Shown here piece after piece: positions 23,864 to 32,169 of a DNA stretch of 64,000 nucleotides. Source of the stretch: Actinomycetospora chibensis (GTDB taxonomy: Bacteria > Actinomycetota > Actinomycetes > Mycobacteriales > Pseudonocardiaceae); contig NZ_JAQZAM010000013.1 in the NCBI RefSeq assembly GCF_028737215.1, positions 1-64,000 of the forward strand. The letters run 5' to 3'. The notes under the pieces are model-generated. The model saw only the letters and a program-made list of their open reading frames with translations. It had not been told where the DNA came from and searched no databases. Numbering within the stretch: position 1 is the first letter of the stretch; every line of letters starts with the position of its first letter. The translations under genes and the position numbers were made by a program.

Positions 23864-25331
23864 TCCCCGCGCGCCCGGACCCAGAGCGCCGAGTCCCGGA
23901 GCGAGGGACGCCTCCGCTGCGTCGGGAGCAGCCAGGGGCGCCCTCGCTGCGGTCGCGGTGGGCGCGGTGCCCCTCGCCGCGCTCGCGGTCGTCGCCCCGG
24001 TGCTCACCGGGCAGGTCGCGAGCGCCGGCGCCGGGCACGACGTCGCCACCGACGCGGCGGTGCTCGCGGCCGTCGCGGGCGCGGTGTGGTTCGGGCTGCT
24101 CGTGCTCGAGGCGCTGGTCCCCGGCCCGGACCGCGCGGCGGCCGCCCGTGGGCGTCCCGTGGTGCTGGTCGTCGCCGGCGTCACGGTCGCCGGCTCCGTC
24201 GTCGTCGAGGTGGTCCTCGTGCGCGGGGCCTGGCTCGCCGGCGTCCACGGTCCGCTCGCGCTCGTGCTCCTGGTGCTGCTCGGGGTCGCCGCGGTGGCGC
24301 GACGACAGGCGCTCGTCCTCCTCACCGGCGCCGCCGGCGTCGCCGCCCTGCTCGCCGGCGAACCGGCCCCGGCCCTCGCGGCCCCGACGACCATCCAGGA
24401 CACGCTGCTCGGCTACCCGCTCGACGCCCCCACCGTGCTCGGAGTGCTGGGGCCCGGGCGGCTGAACCTGCTGTGGGCGGTGGTGGCGCTCGTCCTCACG
24501 GGGGCGTACCTCGCCGGTGCGTGGCGGCTCCGCCGGCGCGGCGACGCCTGGCCGCCCGGGCGGACCGGCGCGTGGCTCGTCGGGTGTGCGCTCCTGCTGT
24601 GGGCGACGAGCTCCGGGCTCGGCTCCCACGCGATGGCGACGTTCAGCTCGCACATGGGCGTCCACATGCTGCTGTCGATGCTGGTCCCGGTCCTGCTGGT
24701 GCTCGGCGGTCCGGTGACGCTCGCGCTGCGCGCCCTGCCCGCGACACCGGACGGGCCCCGTGCCTGGCTCCTGTCGCTGCTCGACGCCCCGCTCGCGCGG
24801 GTGCTGACCCACCCGTTGGTGTCACTCGCGCTGTTCGTCGGCTCGTTCTCCGCGCTGTACTTCTCGCCGCTCTACGCTCTGGCGCTGCCCTACCACTGGG
24901 CGCACCAGCTGATGTTCACCCACTTCCTGCTCACCGGCGCGCTCTTCTTCTGGCCGATCATCGGCGTCGACCGCGCGCCCCGGCCGCTGCCGCACCTCGG
25001 CCGGCTGGCGCTGCTGCTCGCGGCGATGCCGTTCCACGCGTTCTTCGGCGTCGCGCTGATGGGCGCCGGCACCGTGATCGGCGAGCAGTTCTTCGGCCAG
25101 CTGGCCCTGCCGTGGGTGCCCGACCTGCTGGCCGACCAGCACCTCGGCGGCGGCATCGCCTGGGCGTCGGGCGAGGTCCCGCTGCTCGTGGTGGTCATCG
25201 CGCTGCTCGTACAGTGGTCGCGCGCCGACCAGCGCGACGCGACCCGCCGCGACCGGCACGCCGACCGCGACGGCGACGCCGAGCTCGCCGCGTGGAACGC
25301 GATGCTCGCCGACCTCGCTCGCGGCCGCTGA
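23844..25331 (+). CDS. Cytochrome c oxidase assembly protein, CtaG family
   Basis: A 495-residue membrane protein. About four N-terminal helices resembling the CopD-like half of actinobacterial fusions are followed by the caa3-CtaG domain: LLWATSSGLGSHAMATFSSH, MGVHMLLSMLVPVLLVLGGPVTLALRALP, YHWAHQLMFTHFLLTGALFFWPIIG. CtaG proteins help insert Cu into cytochrome oxidase. The GTG at 23844 with GGGAG upstream lies inside the anti-sigma gene. Codons 19-36 (GARDASAASGAARGAL) are encoded by a copy of the dispersed GAGCGAGGG hairpin, so part of the cytosolic N-terminus derives from repeat DNA. Confidence 0.9.
   Translation: MSPTSRDPRAPGPRAPSPGARDASAASGAARGALAAVAVGAVPLAALAVVAPVLTGQVASAGAGHDVATDAAVLAAVAGAVWFGLLVLEALVPGPDRAAAARGRPVVLVVAGVTVAGSVVVEVVLVRGAWLAGVHGPLALVLLVLLGVAAVARRQALVLLTGAAGVAALLAGEPAPALAAPTTIQDTLLGYPLDAPTVLGVLGPGRLNLLWAVVALVLTGAYLAGAWRLRRRGDAWPPGRTGAWLVGCALLLWATSSGLGSHAMATFSSHMGVHMLLSMLVPVLLVLGGPVTLALRALPATPDGPRAWLLSLLDAPLARVLTHPLVSLALFVGSFSALYFSPLYALALPYHWAHQLMFTHFLLTGALFFWPIIGVDRAPRPLPHLGRLALLLAAMPFHAFFGVALMGAGTVIGEQFFGQLALPWVPDLLADQHLGGGIAWASGEVPLLVVVIALLVQWSRADQRDATRRDRHADRDGDAELAAWNAMLADLARGR
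23898..23948. repeat. Dispersed GAGCGAGGG hairpin, copy 2 (inside coding sequence)
   Basis: GGAGCGAGGG (23898-23907) and CCCTCGCT (23941-23948) flank the inner inverted repeat GCTGC-N7-GCAGC (23916-23932). It lies in frame within the CtaG-family gene, just before its first transmembrane helix. Confidence 0.6.
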
Positions 25332-25435
25332 GCGCCCGTCGCGATCCGCGGGGAACCGACGGGGCCCTCGGCGCGACCGGCACGACGGGCGCTGCGAGGG
25401 TCGGCGCCACCGGAGACACGAGGAGGATCCCCCGG

Positions 25436-26164
25436 ATGGCCACGCGCCCGAAGCGCCCCGCACCACCGAAGCGCACGGCGTCCCGGACGCCGTTGATCGT
25501 CGGGATCGTCGCCGTGGTGCTGGTGGCGGCCGTCGTCTTCGGGGGCGTGCTGTTCTCCGCCGGCGGCCCCTCCGACGCCTCGGGGCAGGCGATCCCGGTC
25601 ACCCCGGTCGCGGCGTCCTACCCGACGAGCGTCGAGGGTGGTGTCGTGACCGCCGGGGGGCCGGCGCTGCACACCATCGACCTCTACGAGGACGCTCTCT
25701 GCCCGGCCTGCCAGTCGTTCGAGCAGCGGGCGGGCGAGCCGATCACCCAGGCGATCGCGGCCGGGCGCGTGCAGGTCCGCTACCACCTCGTGAACCTGCT
25801 CGACCAGCGCTCGAACCCGCCCGGCTACTCCTCAGCGGGCGGCAACGCGATCATCTGCGCAGCCGAGAACGGGGCGTTCCCCACCGTCCACGCGAGCCTC
25901 TACGCCGCCCAGCCGCCGGAGGGTGGCCGCGGCTACGACACCGCGCAGCTCGTCGACCTCGGCCAGCGCGCCGGCGCCGGGCCGGGCTACGCCGAGTGCG
26001 TGACGAGCAACCGCCACGCCGGCGAGATCGCCCAGAACTTCGAGCAGGCGTCCAACGACCCCGCTCTCCAGCGCCAGGGCAGCTTCGGCACCCCGACCAT
26101 CGTCGTCGACGGGAAGCTCCAGCAGCAGGGCTCGACCGAGCTCGACCAGGTGCTGGGGGGCTGA
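25436..26164 (+). CDS. Membrane-anchored DsbA-like thioredoxin
   Basis: A 242-residue protein with a basic N-terminus, one transmembrane segment (LIVGIVAVVLVAAVVFGGVLF) and an exported DsbA/thioredoxin_4 domain. The active site is ALCPACQSFEQ (Cys89-Pro-Ala-Cys92); the cis-Pro loop is SFGTPTIVVDGK near the C-terminus. It would oxidise or isomerise disulfides in exported proteins. The likely redox partner is the VKOR-family protein encoded at 28478-29173. AGGAGG upstream of ATG 25436 is a strong ribosome-binding site. It is the last gene of the sigma operon, 104 bp after ctaG. Confidence 0.9.
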   Translation: MATRPKRPAPPKRTASRTPLIVGIVAVVLVAAVVFGGVLFSAGGPSDASGQAIPVTPVAASYPTSVEGGVVTAGGPALHTIDLYEDALCPACQSFEQRAGEPITQAIAAGRVQVRYHLVNLLDQRSNPPGYSSAGGNAIICAAENGAFPTVHASLYAAQPPEGGRGYDTAQLVDLGQRAGAGPGYAECVTSNRHAGEIAQNFEQASNDPALQRQGSFGTPTIVVDGKLQQQGSTELDQVLGG

Positions 26165-26179
26165 CGGCGCGCTCCGACC

Positions 26180-26271
26180 GATGATCAGGCGCGCGTCGTC
26201 CACGTCATGCTCGCCCGAGGCGCGCATCAGGTGCTCCTGATCATCGCGACCGTGGAGCGAGGGATGATCAG
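26180..26271. repeat. Inverted GATGATCAGG repeats between convergent genes
   Basis: GATGATCAGG (26180-26189) pairs with CCTGATCATC (26236-26245). A third GATGATCAG (26263-26271) overlaps the end of the ATPase gene. It may act as an inefficient bidirectional terminator; the 46-nt loop argues against a strong one. Confidence 0.4.
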
Positions 26272-28481
26272 CGCAGACGCAGGCTCGAGGACACGACGAG
26301 CAGGGACGACAGCGCCATGGCCAGGCCGGCGAGCAGGGGGTTGAGCAGGCCCGCGACGGCCAGCGGGATCGCGGCGACGTTGTAGCCGAACGCCCAGGCG
26401 AGGTTCACGCGGATCGTGCGGTGGGTGGCGCGGGCGAGGGCGAGCGCCTCGGGGACCGCGGTGAGGTCGTCGCGCACGAGGATCACGTCGGCGGCCTCGA
26501 GCGCGACGTCGGTGCCCGTGCCGACGGCGAGGCCCAGGTCGGCGGCGGCGAGGGCCGGGCCGTCGTTGATCCCGTCGCCGACCATCGCGACGACCGCGCC
26601 CGCCGCGCGGCGCTCCGCCAGGACCGCGAGCTTGCCCTCGGGCAGCACCCCGGCGACGACGTCGTCGATCCCGACGGCCGCGGCCACCGTGCGGGCCGCG
26701 CGCTCGTGGTCGCCGGTGAGCAGCACGGGGTGCAGGCCGGCGGCGCGCAGGGCCGCGACGGCCGGGGCCGCGCTGGCCTTCACGTCGTCCGCGAGCACCA
26801 CGGCCCCGTGCACCACACCGTCCCAGCCCACCGCCACGACCGTGTGCCCCGCGGCCTCGGCGTCGTCCCATGCCGCGCGCAGGTCGGAGGGCACCCCGAC
26901 CTCGAACAGGTCGGGCCGCCCGACGGTCACCTCGGCGCCGTCCACGACCGCCCGCGCGCCCAGCCCGGGCAGGGCGACGAAATCGACCGGCGCGGGCACG
27001 TCCCCCGGGCCGTGGGCCACGACCGCCGTCGCGATCGCGTGCTCCGAGCCCCGCTCGACGGCGGCGGCGCGCGCCAGCACCAGGTCCGGCGAGTGACCGA
27101 GCACCGACACCACGGCCATCCGCCCCGTCGTCAGCGTCCCGGTCTTGTCGAGCACCACGGTGTCGACGCGGCGGCTCGTCTCGAGCGCGTGGTGCCCCTT
27201 GAGGAAGATGCCGCCCCGGGCCCCGCGCCCCGACGCCACGACCATCGCCATCGGCGTCGCCAGGCCCAGCGCGCACGGGCACGCGATCACGAGCACGGCG
27301 AGCGCGGGCGAGAACCAGTCCGCGCCGAGGAGCCACCACCCGAGCCCGGTCGCGAGGGACAGCACGACCACCGCCGGCACGAACCACGCCGAGATCCGGT
27401 CGACGAGGCGCTGGACGTCGGCCCTGTCGGCGCGGGCGTCCCGTACCAGGCGCACCATCCCGGCCAGCGCCGTCGCCTCGCCGACCGCGGTCGCCTCGAC
27501 CACCAGCCGCCCGGAGACCGCCACCGTGCCGCCGACCACGGGGTCGCCGACATCCGCCTCGGACGGCACCGGCTCGCCGGTGAGCATGCTGCGGTCCACC
27601 GCCGAGCGCCCGGAGACCACCCGCCCGTCGGCCGCGACCTTCTCGCCGGGCCGCACCACGAACCGCGCGCCGACGTGGAGCTCGCCCACCGGCACGCGAC
27701 GCTCGGTGCCGTCGTCGTCGAGCACCGTCACGTCGCGCGCGGCGAGCCGGGCGAGCGCGGCCAGCGCGTCGCCGGAGGCGCGGCGGGCCCGGCGCTCGAC
27801 GTATCGACCGGCGAGGACGAACGTCGTCACGCCGGCCGCGACCTCGAGGTAGACGGGGCCGGAGGGGTGCAGCAGCAGGTCCCAGGTGCTCGCCGTCGGC
27901 GCCGGCCCGGCACCCCGCACGACCGCGACGAGCGACCACACGGTCGCCGCGACGATCCCGAGCGAGACCAGCGTGTCCATCGACGTCGTGCCGTGGCGCA
28001 GCCCGGCCAGCGCGCGCCGGTGCAGCGGCCACGCCGACCAGACGACCACCGGCGCGGCGAGCGCCGCGAGCACCCACGGCCAGCCGGGGAAGCGCAGCGA
28101 GGGCACCGCGGCCATCGCCAGCGCCAGGTCGGCCACCGGGACGAAGAGCGCGGCGGCGACCACGAGGCGACGCCACAGGTCGCGCAGCTCCGCGTCGTCG
28201 GACGGCCCGTCGTCCTCGCCCGACGACCCCGGGGACCCAGCGGACACCGGGCGCGCGGGCCGCGCCGTGTAGCCGAGCTTCCCGACGGTCTCGACGACCG
28301 TGGCCGTCGTGACCTCCGCGGACGCGAGCACGACCCGGGCGCCCTCCCCGGCGTAGTCGACGCTGGCCTCGACGCCGTCGAGGCGGTTGAGCCGGCGCTC
28401 GATCCGGGCCGCGCAGGCCGCGCACGACATGCCGCCGATCTCGAGGTCGAGGACGGTGGATTCGACGGACGGGGCCGTCAC
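26268..28481 (-). CDS. Copper-type P1B ATPase (CopA/CtpA-like)
   Basis: A 737-residue heavy-metal pump. The N-terminal HMA domain has [16 protein letters not shown] (Cys20, Cys23). The membrane metal site is [14 protein letters not shown] (Cys401-Pro-Cys403). The phosphorylation site is [10 protein letters not shown] (Asp445), with [10 protein letters not shown] and the hinge motif [21 protein letters not shown]-terminal signatures NLAWAFGYN and [15 protein letters not shown] match Cu(I) pumps. Variant positions: SEHA where SEHP is usual and NDGPAL for NDAPAL. The GTG start overlaps the VKOR stop (GTGA). It exports Cu(I) or loads exported cuproenzymes, consistent with nearby CtaG. Confidence 0.95.
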   Translation of the reverse strand: MTAPSVESTVLDLEIGGMSCAACAARIERRLNRLDGVEASVDYAGEGARVVLASAEVTTATVVETVGKLGYTARPARPVSAGSPGSSGEDDGPSDDAELRDLWRRLVVAAALFVPVADLALAMAAVPSLRFPGWPWVLAALAAPVVVWSAWPLHRRALAGLRHGTTSMDTLVSLGIVAATVWSLVAVVRGAGPAPTASTWDLLLHPSGPVYLEVAAGVTTFVLAGRYVERRARRASGDALAALARLAARDVTVLDDDGTERRVPVGELHVGARFVVRPGEKVAADGRVVSGRSAVDRSMLTGEPVPSEADVGDPVVGGTVAVSGRLVVEATAVGEATALAGMVRLVRDARADRADVQRLVDRISAWFVPAVVVLSLATGLGWWLLGADWFSPALAVLVIACPCALGLATPMAMVVASGRGARGGIFLKGHHALETSRRVDTVVLDKTGTLTTGRMAVVSVLGHSPDLVLARAAAVERGSEHAIATAVVAHGPGDVPAPVDFVALPGLGARAVVDGAEVTVGRPDLFEVGVPSDLRAAWDDAEAAGHTVVAVGWDGVVHGAVVLADDVKASAAPAVAALRAAGLHPVLLTGDHERAARTVAAAVGIDDVVAGVLPEGKLAVLAERRAAGAVVAMVGDGINDGPALAAADLGLAVGTGTDVALEAADVILVRDDLTAVPEALALARATHRTIRVNLAWAFGYNVAAIPLAVAGLLNPLLAGLAMALSSLLVVSSSLRLR

Positions 28482-29173
28482 AGCCCCACCAGTCCCGCCG
28501 CCCACGCGGGGAACGTCGCCACGATCGCGACGACGATGACGAGGTACCAGGCGGCGAGCCCCCGGCCGTGACGGCGCAGCGACGCCGGCGCGCCGCCGAG
28601 CCGGCCCGCACGCAGGTTCTCGACCGTGACGCTCCAGAACATCGCGATGACCGCGACCCAGGCGACCATGCACCACGGGCACAGCGCACCGATGACCACG
28701 AGGCTCTGGACGATCAGCCAGTGCACGAACAGCATCCCGGCGGTCGTGCCCGCCTGCAGGCCCCACCAGGCCCAGCGCGGGAGCGCGGCCCCGCCGAGCA
28801 CGAGGGCGCCCAGGGCCGCGGCGACGGGGAACGTCGCGAGCCCGATCACGGGGTTCGGGAAGCCGAGCACCGACGCCTGCGCCGTCCGCATGATCGTGCC
28901 GCAGGACAGCACCGGATCGATGCTGCAGGACGGGACGAACGTGGGGTCGGCAAGCAGCGCGAGCTTGTCAAGCAGGAGCAGCAGCGACACCACCGCGCCG
29001 ACCAGGCCGCCGACGAGCAGCACGCCGCCGACGCCGCGCGAGGAGACGGCGGTGCCGTCGGGTGGGTCGTCGACCGCGTCCTCACCCGCCCGCGTGTCGG
29101 AGACGTCCACCCCCTGATGGTGCGCCCCGGCGACGGGGAGGACATCGGTGGGTGGGGACGGGATCGTGGCCAT
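28478..29173 (-). CDS. Vitamin K epoxide reductase (VKOR) family protein
   Basis: A 231-residue protein with a 45-residue disordered N-terminus and about five helices. The loop cysteine pair is [12 protein letters not shown] (Cys83, Cys91) and the quinone-proximal active site is ALCPWC (Cys165-Cys168), all four conserved VKOR thiols. Bacterial VKOR reoxidises a DsbA-like partner using quinone; the DsbA-like protein at 25436 is the probable partner. The gene is upstream of and coupled to the copper ATPase, an arrangement linking disulfide formation to metal export. It diverges from the operon at 29505. Confidence 0.92.
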   Translation of the reverse strand: MATIPSPPTDVLPVAGAHHQGVDVSDTRAGEDAVDDPPDGTAVSSRGVGGVLLVGGLVGAVVSLLLLLDKLALLADPTFVPSCSIDPVLSCGTIMRTAQASVLGFPNPVIGLATFPVAAALGALVLGGAALPRWAWWGLQAGTTAGMLFVHWLIVQSLVVIGALCPWCMVAWVAVIAMFWSVTVENLRAGRLGGAPASLRRHGRGLAAWYLVIVVAIVATFPAWAAGLVGL

Positions 29174-29208
29174 CGTCTACCGGTCGTCGGAGAGCTCCCG
29201 CGAGTTCC

Positions 29209-29278
29209 CGGATGCTTCGCACGTGAAGGAAGTGGGTCGCCCCCACGACCCGGATCACTCACGTGCCGAAGGCATCCG
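29209..29278. repeat. 70-nt imperfect palindrome in a divergent promoter region
   Basis: Left arm starts CGGATGCTTCGCACGTGA (29209-29226). The right arm TCACGTGCCGAAGGCATCCG (29259-29278) is its reverse complement apart from two single-base insertions. The inside closes with GGGTCG/CGACCC around a 6-nt loop. It lies 36 bp upstream of the VKOR start and about 230 bp upstream of the operon at 29505. The rest of the 331-bp gap (29279-29504) shows no gene. Confidence 0.7.
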
Positions 29279-29504
29279 GCGGTCGGCGAGCGTCACGCCC
29301 GAGCGCGGGGTGTGGGGGTCCTCCTCGAACGCGAGGGTGACGAGCGCCGGCCCGCAGGACAGCAAGCGGCTCCGCCGCGCAGCACCGGTCGCACGTGAGG
29401 GTCCTGCCGGGGGCGGCCTAGACTCGACGGACGCAACCGGTGCAACCCCGGGCCGACGCAGGAGGAACCCGCCAGGTGGAACGGCAGCCCCGGACGAGCT
29501 CCCG

Positions 29505-30356
29505 ATGACCAGGCCCGCAGGGCCGGACGGGCCGTCCCGCTCCGCCACGGGCTCGCCGTTGCCCCGCTACGGCTGGCTCGCCCGGGGTCGCGACTGGTGG
29601 CAGGCGCGTGCCGACGCCCGCGCCGGGCTCCCGAGCCTCGAGCCGGGACGCCCGGTCGGCACGCCGGCGCTGGAGGAGTTCCACCAGATGTTCCTGGCCC
29701 GGGTCCACCGCGAGCGACTGCGCGTCGACCTCGAGGTGTCGCCGATGCACCAGACCCGCGCGACCCTCGCGGCGCGCCTCCCGGAGACCGAGGAGGCGCT
29801 GGCCCGGGCCCGCGCGCGCCTCGACGCACTGCCGGTGCTCCTCGACACCGACCAGCTCGCCGTGCGCCGCGGAGGCGAGGGCGAGACCGCCGACGACGTC
29901 GTCGCCGCGCGCCGCGCCCGTGAGCACGAGGCGACCCGGCGGCCCCTCGTGGACGAGGGCGCGCGGCTGCACTCCCAGCTCACGCAGATGCGGGTGGAGT
30001 TCGCGCGTCTGGGCAGCTCGATCCGCGCGTGCGAGCTCGTCGGTGCCACCCGCGTCCGTCGGCTGCACGCGCAGGTCATGCGGCGGGTCAGCGCCTACGA
30101 GCGCCACCTCGTGCGCCGGCACCCGGCCGGCGACCGCATCGGCCCCGCGCTGGCCGCCCAGCACCCCGTCGTCCCGGGGTGGGTCGTCGCCGCCGAGACG
30201 GCCGACCCGGGTGCCGCGAGCGCCGGGGACGCGGGTCCCGTCCCGGCGTCGTCACCGCACGGCGCGACCCCGCCGTGGGGCACCGCCACCGCACCCGCCG
30301 CCCGCCGTGCCCCCGAGACCGCCACCGGGTCCGGCGCCCCGACCCACCAGGAGTAG
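29505..30356 (+). CDS. Soluble helical protein, first gene of a four-gene envelope operon
   Basis: About 283 residues, no transmembrane segment. After a short N-terminus (PLPRYGWLARGRDWWQARAD) most of the chain is highly charged and helical (EEALARARARLDALPVLLDTD, EHEATRRPLVDEGARLHSQL), predicting coiled coil between roughly residues 60 and 190. A Pro/Ala-rich tail ends THQE. No family is recognised. The ATG at 29505 has only a weak upstream GGACGAG; a better GGAGG lies 40 nt upstream, so the true start may be earlier. Its stop is followed within 2 bp by the next gene, whose ribosome-binding site overlaps this stop. Confidence 0.72.
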   Translation: MTRPAGPDGPSRSATGSPLPRYGWLARGRDWWQARADARAGLPSLEPGRPVGTPALEEFHQMFLARVHRERLRVDLEVSPMHQTRATLAARLPETEEALARARARLDALPVLLDTDQLAVRRGGEGETADDVVAARRAREHEATRRPLVDEGARLHSQLTQMRVEFARLGSSIRACELVGATRVRRLHAQVMRRVSAYERHLVRRHPAGDRIGPALAAQHPVVPGWVVAAETADPGAASAGDAGPVPASSPHGATPPWGTATAPAARRAPETATGSGAPTHQE

Positions 30357-30358
30357 CC

Positions 30359-31159
30359 ATGCCCGATCGCAGGGCCACCCGCAGGTTCTGGCCCGGGCGC
30401 CGCAGCGAGACCGCCCGTCCCCCGACACCGACGCCGCCGTCGGGGCCCCAGCAGGGATCCTCGAGCGCGCCGCTCTCGCACCTGCCCGGGGTGAGCTTCG
30501 CCTCCGCGTCCCCGGAGGAGCGCCGCTTCGCCCAGGTCTACGCGGCCGACCGCGTCGGGCCCATGCCCTACCCGAATCAGGCCAGCCCCGACATCGGGGC
30601 GGCACGGGGCCGCGTGCGCACGCTCGTCGCCGAGCTGCTCGAGGGCGTCGACGAGGGCACGGGTGGCGCGCTCGACCCGCTGATCGCGTCCTGGGCCTCG
30701 GGGTGGCTCTCGCGCATCGACTCCCAGCACGCCGACCACCAGGCCGTCATCGACCGCCTCGTCGGCGGTGCGCGCCAGCAGCTGGCCGACGCCGAGGCCG
30801 CGCACGAACGCGACCGCCGCGCGCTCGCGATCGCCCGGCGCGACTACGACGAGGCCCGCGATCGGCTCACGGAACCGGTCGGGGGTGACGACCAGGAGGA
30901 CGGGCCGTCCGCGCCGGGTACCGCCCGCCCGGGCGGCCGCCACGCGGATCGCGCCGGGGGCCGGCCGGGGGACCGCACCGAGGACTTCTACGTACCCCCG
31001 GCCGATCCGCCGACCGGCCCCCTCCCGCGCCCGCCGTCCGGGCGCGGGCCGAGCGACCCGTCGACCTACCCGTCGACCTACACTGCGCCGTCCTCCCCCG
31101 ACCGTGGAGACCCGATGACCGACGACCGTGCCGACAGGGCCGACAGGTCGGGCCGATGA
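30359..31159 (+). CDS. Soluble protein with disordered ends, second gene of the envelope operon
   Basis: A 266-residue protein without membrane segments. A basic Pro-rich N-terminus is followed by a globular/helical core (FAQVYAADRVGPMPYPNQASP, VRTLVAELLEGVDEGTGG) with a coiled-coil-like stretch (RQQLADAEAAHERDRRALAIAR). A long Pro/Asp/Arg-rich disordered tail contains a repeated TYPSTY. No family is recognised. ATG 30359 has GGAG at 30350, overlapping the previous stop. Its stop overlaps the next start as ATGA. The tight packing argues that the four products act together, probably as cytosolic partners of the membrane protein. Confidence 0.72.
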   Translation: MPDRRATRRFWPGRRSETARPPTPTPPSGPQQGSSSAPLSHLPGVSFASASPEERRFAQVYAADRVGPMPYPNQASPDIGAARGRVRTLVAELLEGVDEGTGGALDPLIASWASGWLSRIDSQHADHQAVIDRLVGGARQQLADAEAAHERDRRALAIARRDYDEARDRLTEPVGGDDQEDGPSAPGTARPGGRHADRAGGRPGDRTEDFYVPPADPPTGPLPRPPSGRGPSDPSTYPSTYTAPSSPDRGDPMTDDRADRADRSGR

Positions 31160-32169
31160 GCGCCGACGGCGGCCTCCGCGCGCGCCTCGGCCGCTCCCGG
31201 GGGGACGGCGGCGAGCCGCGCGACGGCGTCCGGCCGCGCTCCTACCGCGACGCCACCCTGATGATCAACCGTTCGCGGGAGGACTACCTCTCGCTGACGA
31301 TCATCCTGCTCGCCATCGGCGGCGACATCGCGGCGTTCTACGTCGTGCTCGCCCGCGTGTTCCGGGGCTCGCCGCTGCTCATCGTGCTCGGCACGGTCGG
31401 GTTCGCGGCCGCGGCGGTGGGGCTCGCGCACCTCGTCGGCCAGGGCCTCGCGCGGCGGCGCTGCGGCGACCCGCGCGCGTCGGTCACCCTCACCGTCCTG
31501 GCGGCGCTGACCTGGCTCCTGCTGGGCGTCAGCGCGTTCTACACCCGGCTCATGACCCCGAGCAGCTCCTCGTCCGGCGGCTTCGGGTCCGGGTCCGGGG
31601 GTGGGTTCGGGTCGGGCGGCTCCGGCGGCGGGGGCTTCGGCTCGGGCGGCTCCGGCGGCGGCTTCGGCGGTGGCTTCGGCGGCTCGTCGTCGGGCATCGA
31701 GCTGACCGCGCTGCTGCCTGCGATGCTGTTCGGTGCCCTGTTCCTGGCCAGCGGGATCGCCGCGATGGTGGCGACGTTCCTGTCGTTCAACCCGGTCGCG
31801 GGCGCCCTGCGCCGCGCCGAGCGCCGCATGCAGGACGCGACCGAGTCCGAGCGCGCGAGCCGCGCCGAGCTGGAGCGTGCCCGCGAGGCGCTGCGCCAGC
31901 AGGAGAACGAGCGCGAGCGCGAGGACCAGCGCTGGCGCGCGGCCCGCCAGCAGGTGGTGGCCGAGATGCTCGAGCTGCAGAACTACGCCCGCACCCTCAT
32001 GGCCTCGAAGAAGGGGAACCCGTCGGTCACCGACGGGCTCACCGGCTCGGCGTTCTACCCGCTGTTCACGCCGGCCAACGAGGTCGTACCCGGCGAGGAG
32101 GCGCCGCCGGAGATGCGCCCGTTCACCCCGACCGTCCCCGAGCCCAGCCCGAACGGAGACCATCGTTGA
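31156..32169 (+). CDS. Four-helix membrane protein with Gly-rich loop and coiled coil, third gene of the envelope operon
   Basis: A 337-residue protein. Two helices (LSLTIILLAIGGDIAAFYVV, LLIVLGTVGFAAAAVGLAHL) and a third (VTLTVLAALTWLLLGVSAFY) precede an exported loop of about 45 residues that is almost only Gly/Ser/Phe. A fourth helix follows (LLPAMLFGALFLASGIAAMVAT). After it a strongly charged coiled coil (ESERASRAELERAREALRQQ onward) points into the cytosol, then a soluble tail. The layout superficially recalls MotA/ZorA-type stators, but I see no sequence match. The start overlaps the preceding stop (ATGA); the stop overlaps the lipoprotein TTG start. Confidence 0.78.
   Translation: MSADGGLRARLGRSRGDGGEPRDGVRPRSYRDATLMINRSREDYLSLTIILLAIGGDIAAFYVVLARVFRGSPLLIVLGTVGFAAAAVGLAHLVGQGLARRRCGDPRASVTLTVLAALTWLLLGVSAFYTRLMTPSSSSSGGFGSGSGGGFGSGGSGGGGFGSGGSGGGFGGGFGGSSSGIELTALLPAMLFGALFLASGIAAMVATFLSFNPVAGALRRAERRMQDATESERASRAELERAREALRQQENEREREDQRWRAARQQVVAEMLELQNYARTLMASKKGNPSVTDGLTGSAFYPLFTPANEVVPGEEAPPEMRPFTPTVPEPSPNGDHR

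Noticed and set aside
26421-28571. 716-codon plus-strand frame opposite the copper ATPase
   Set aside because: Shadow of the ATPase; all P-type ATPase motifs are on the minus strand.
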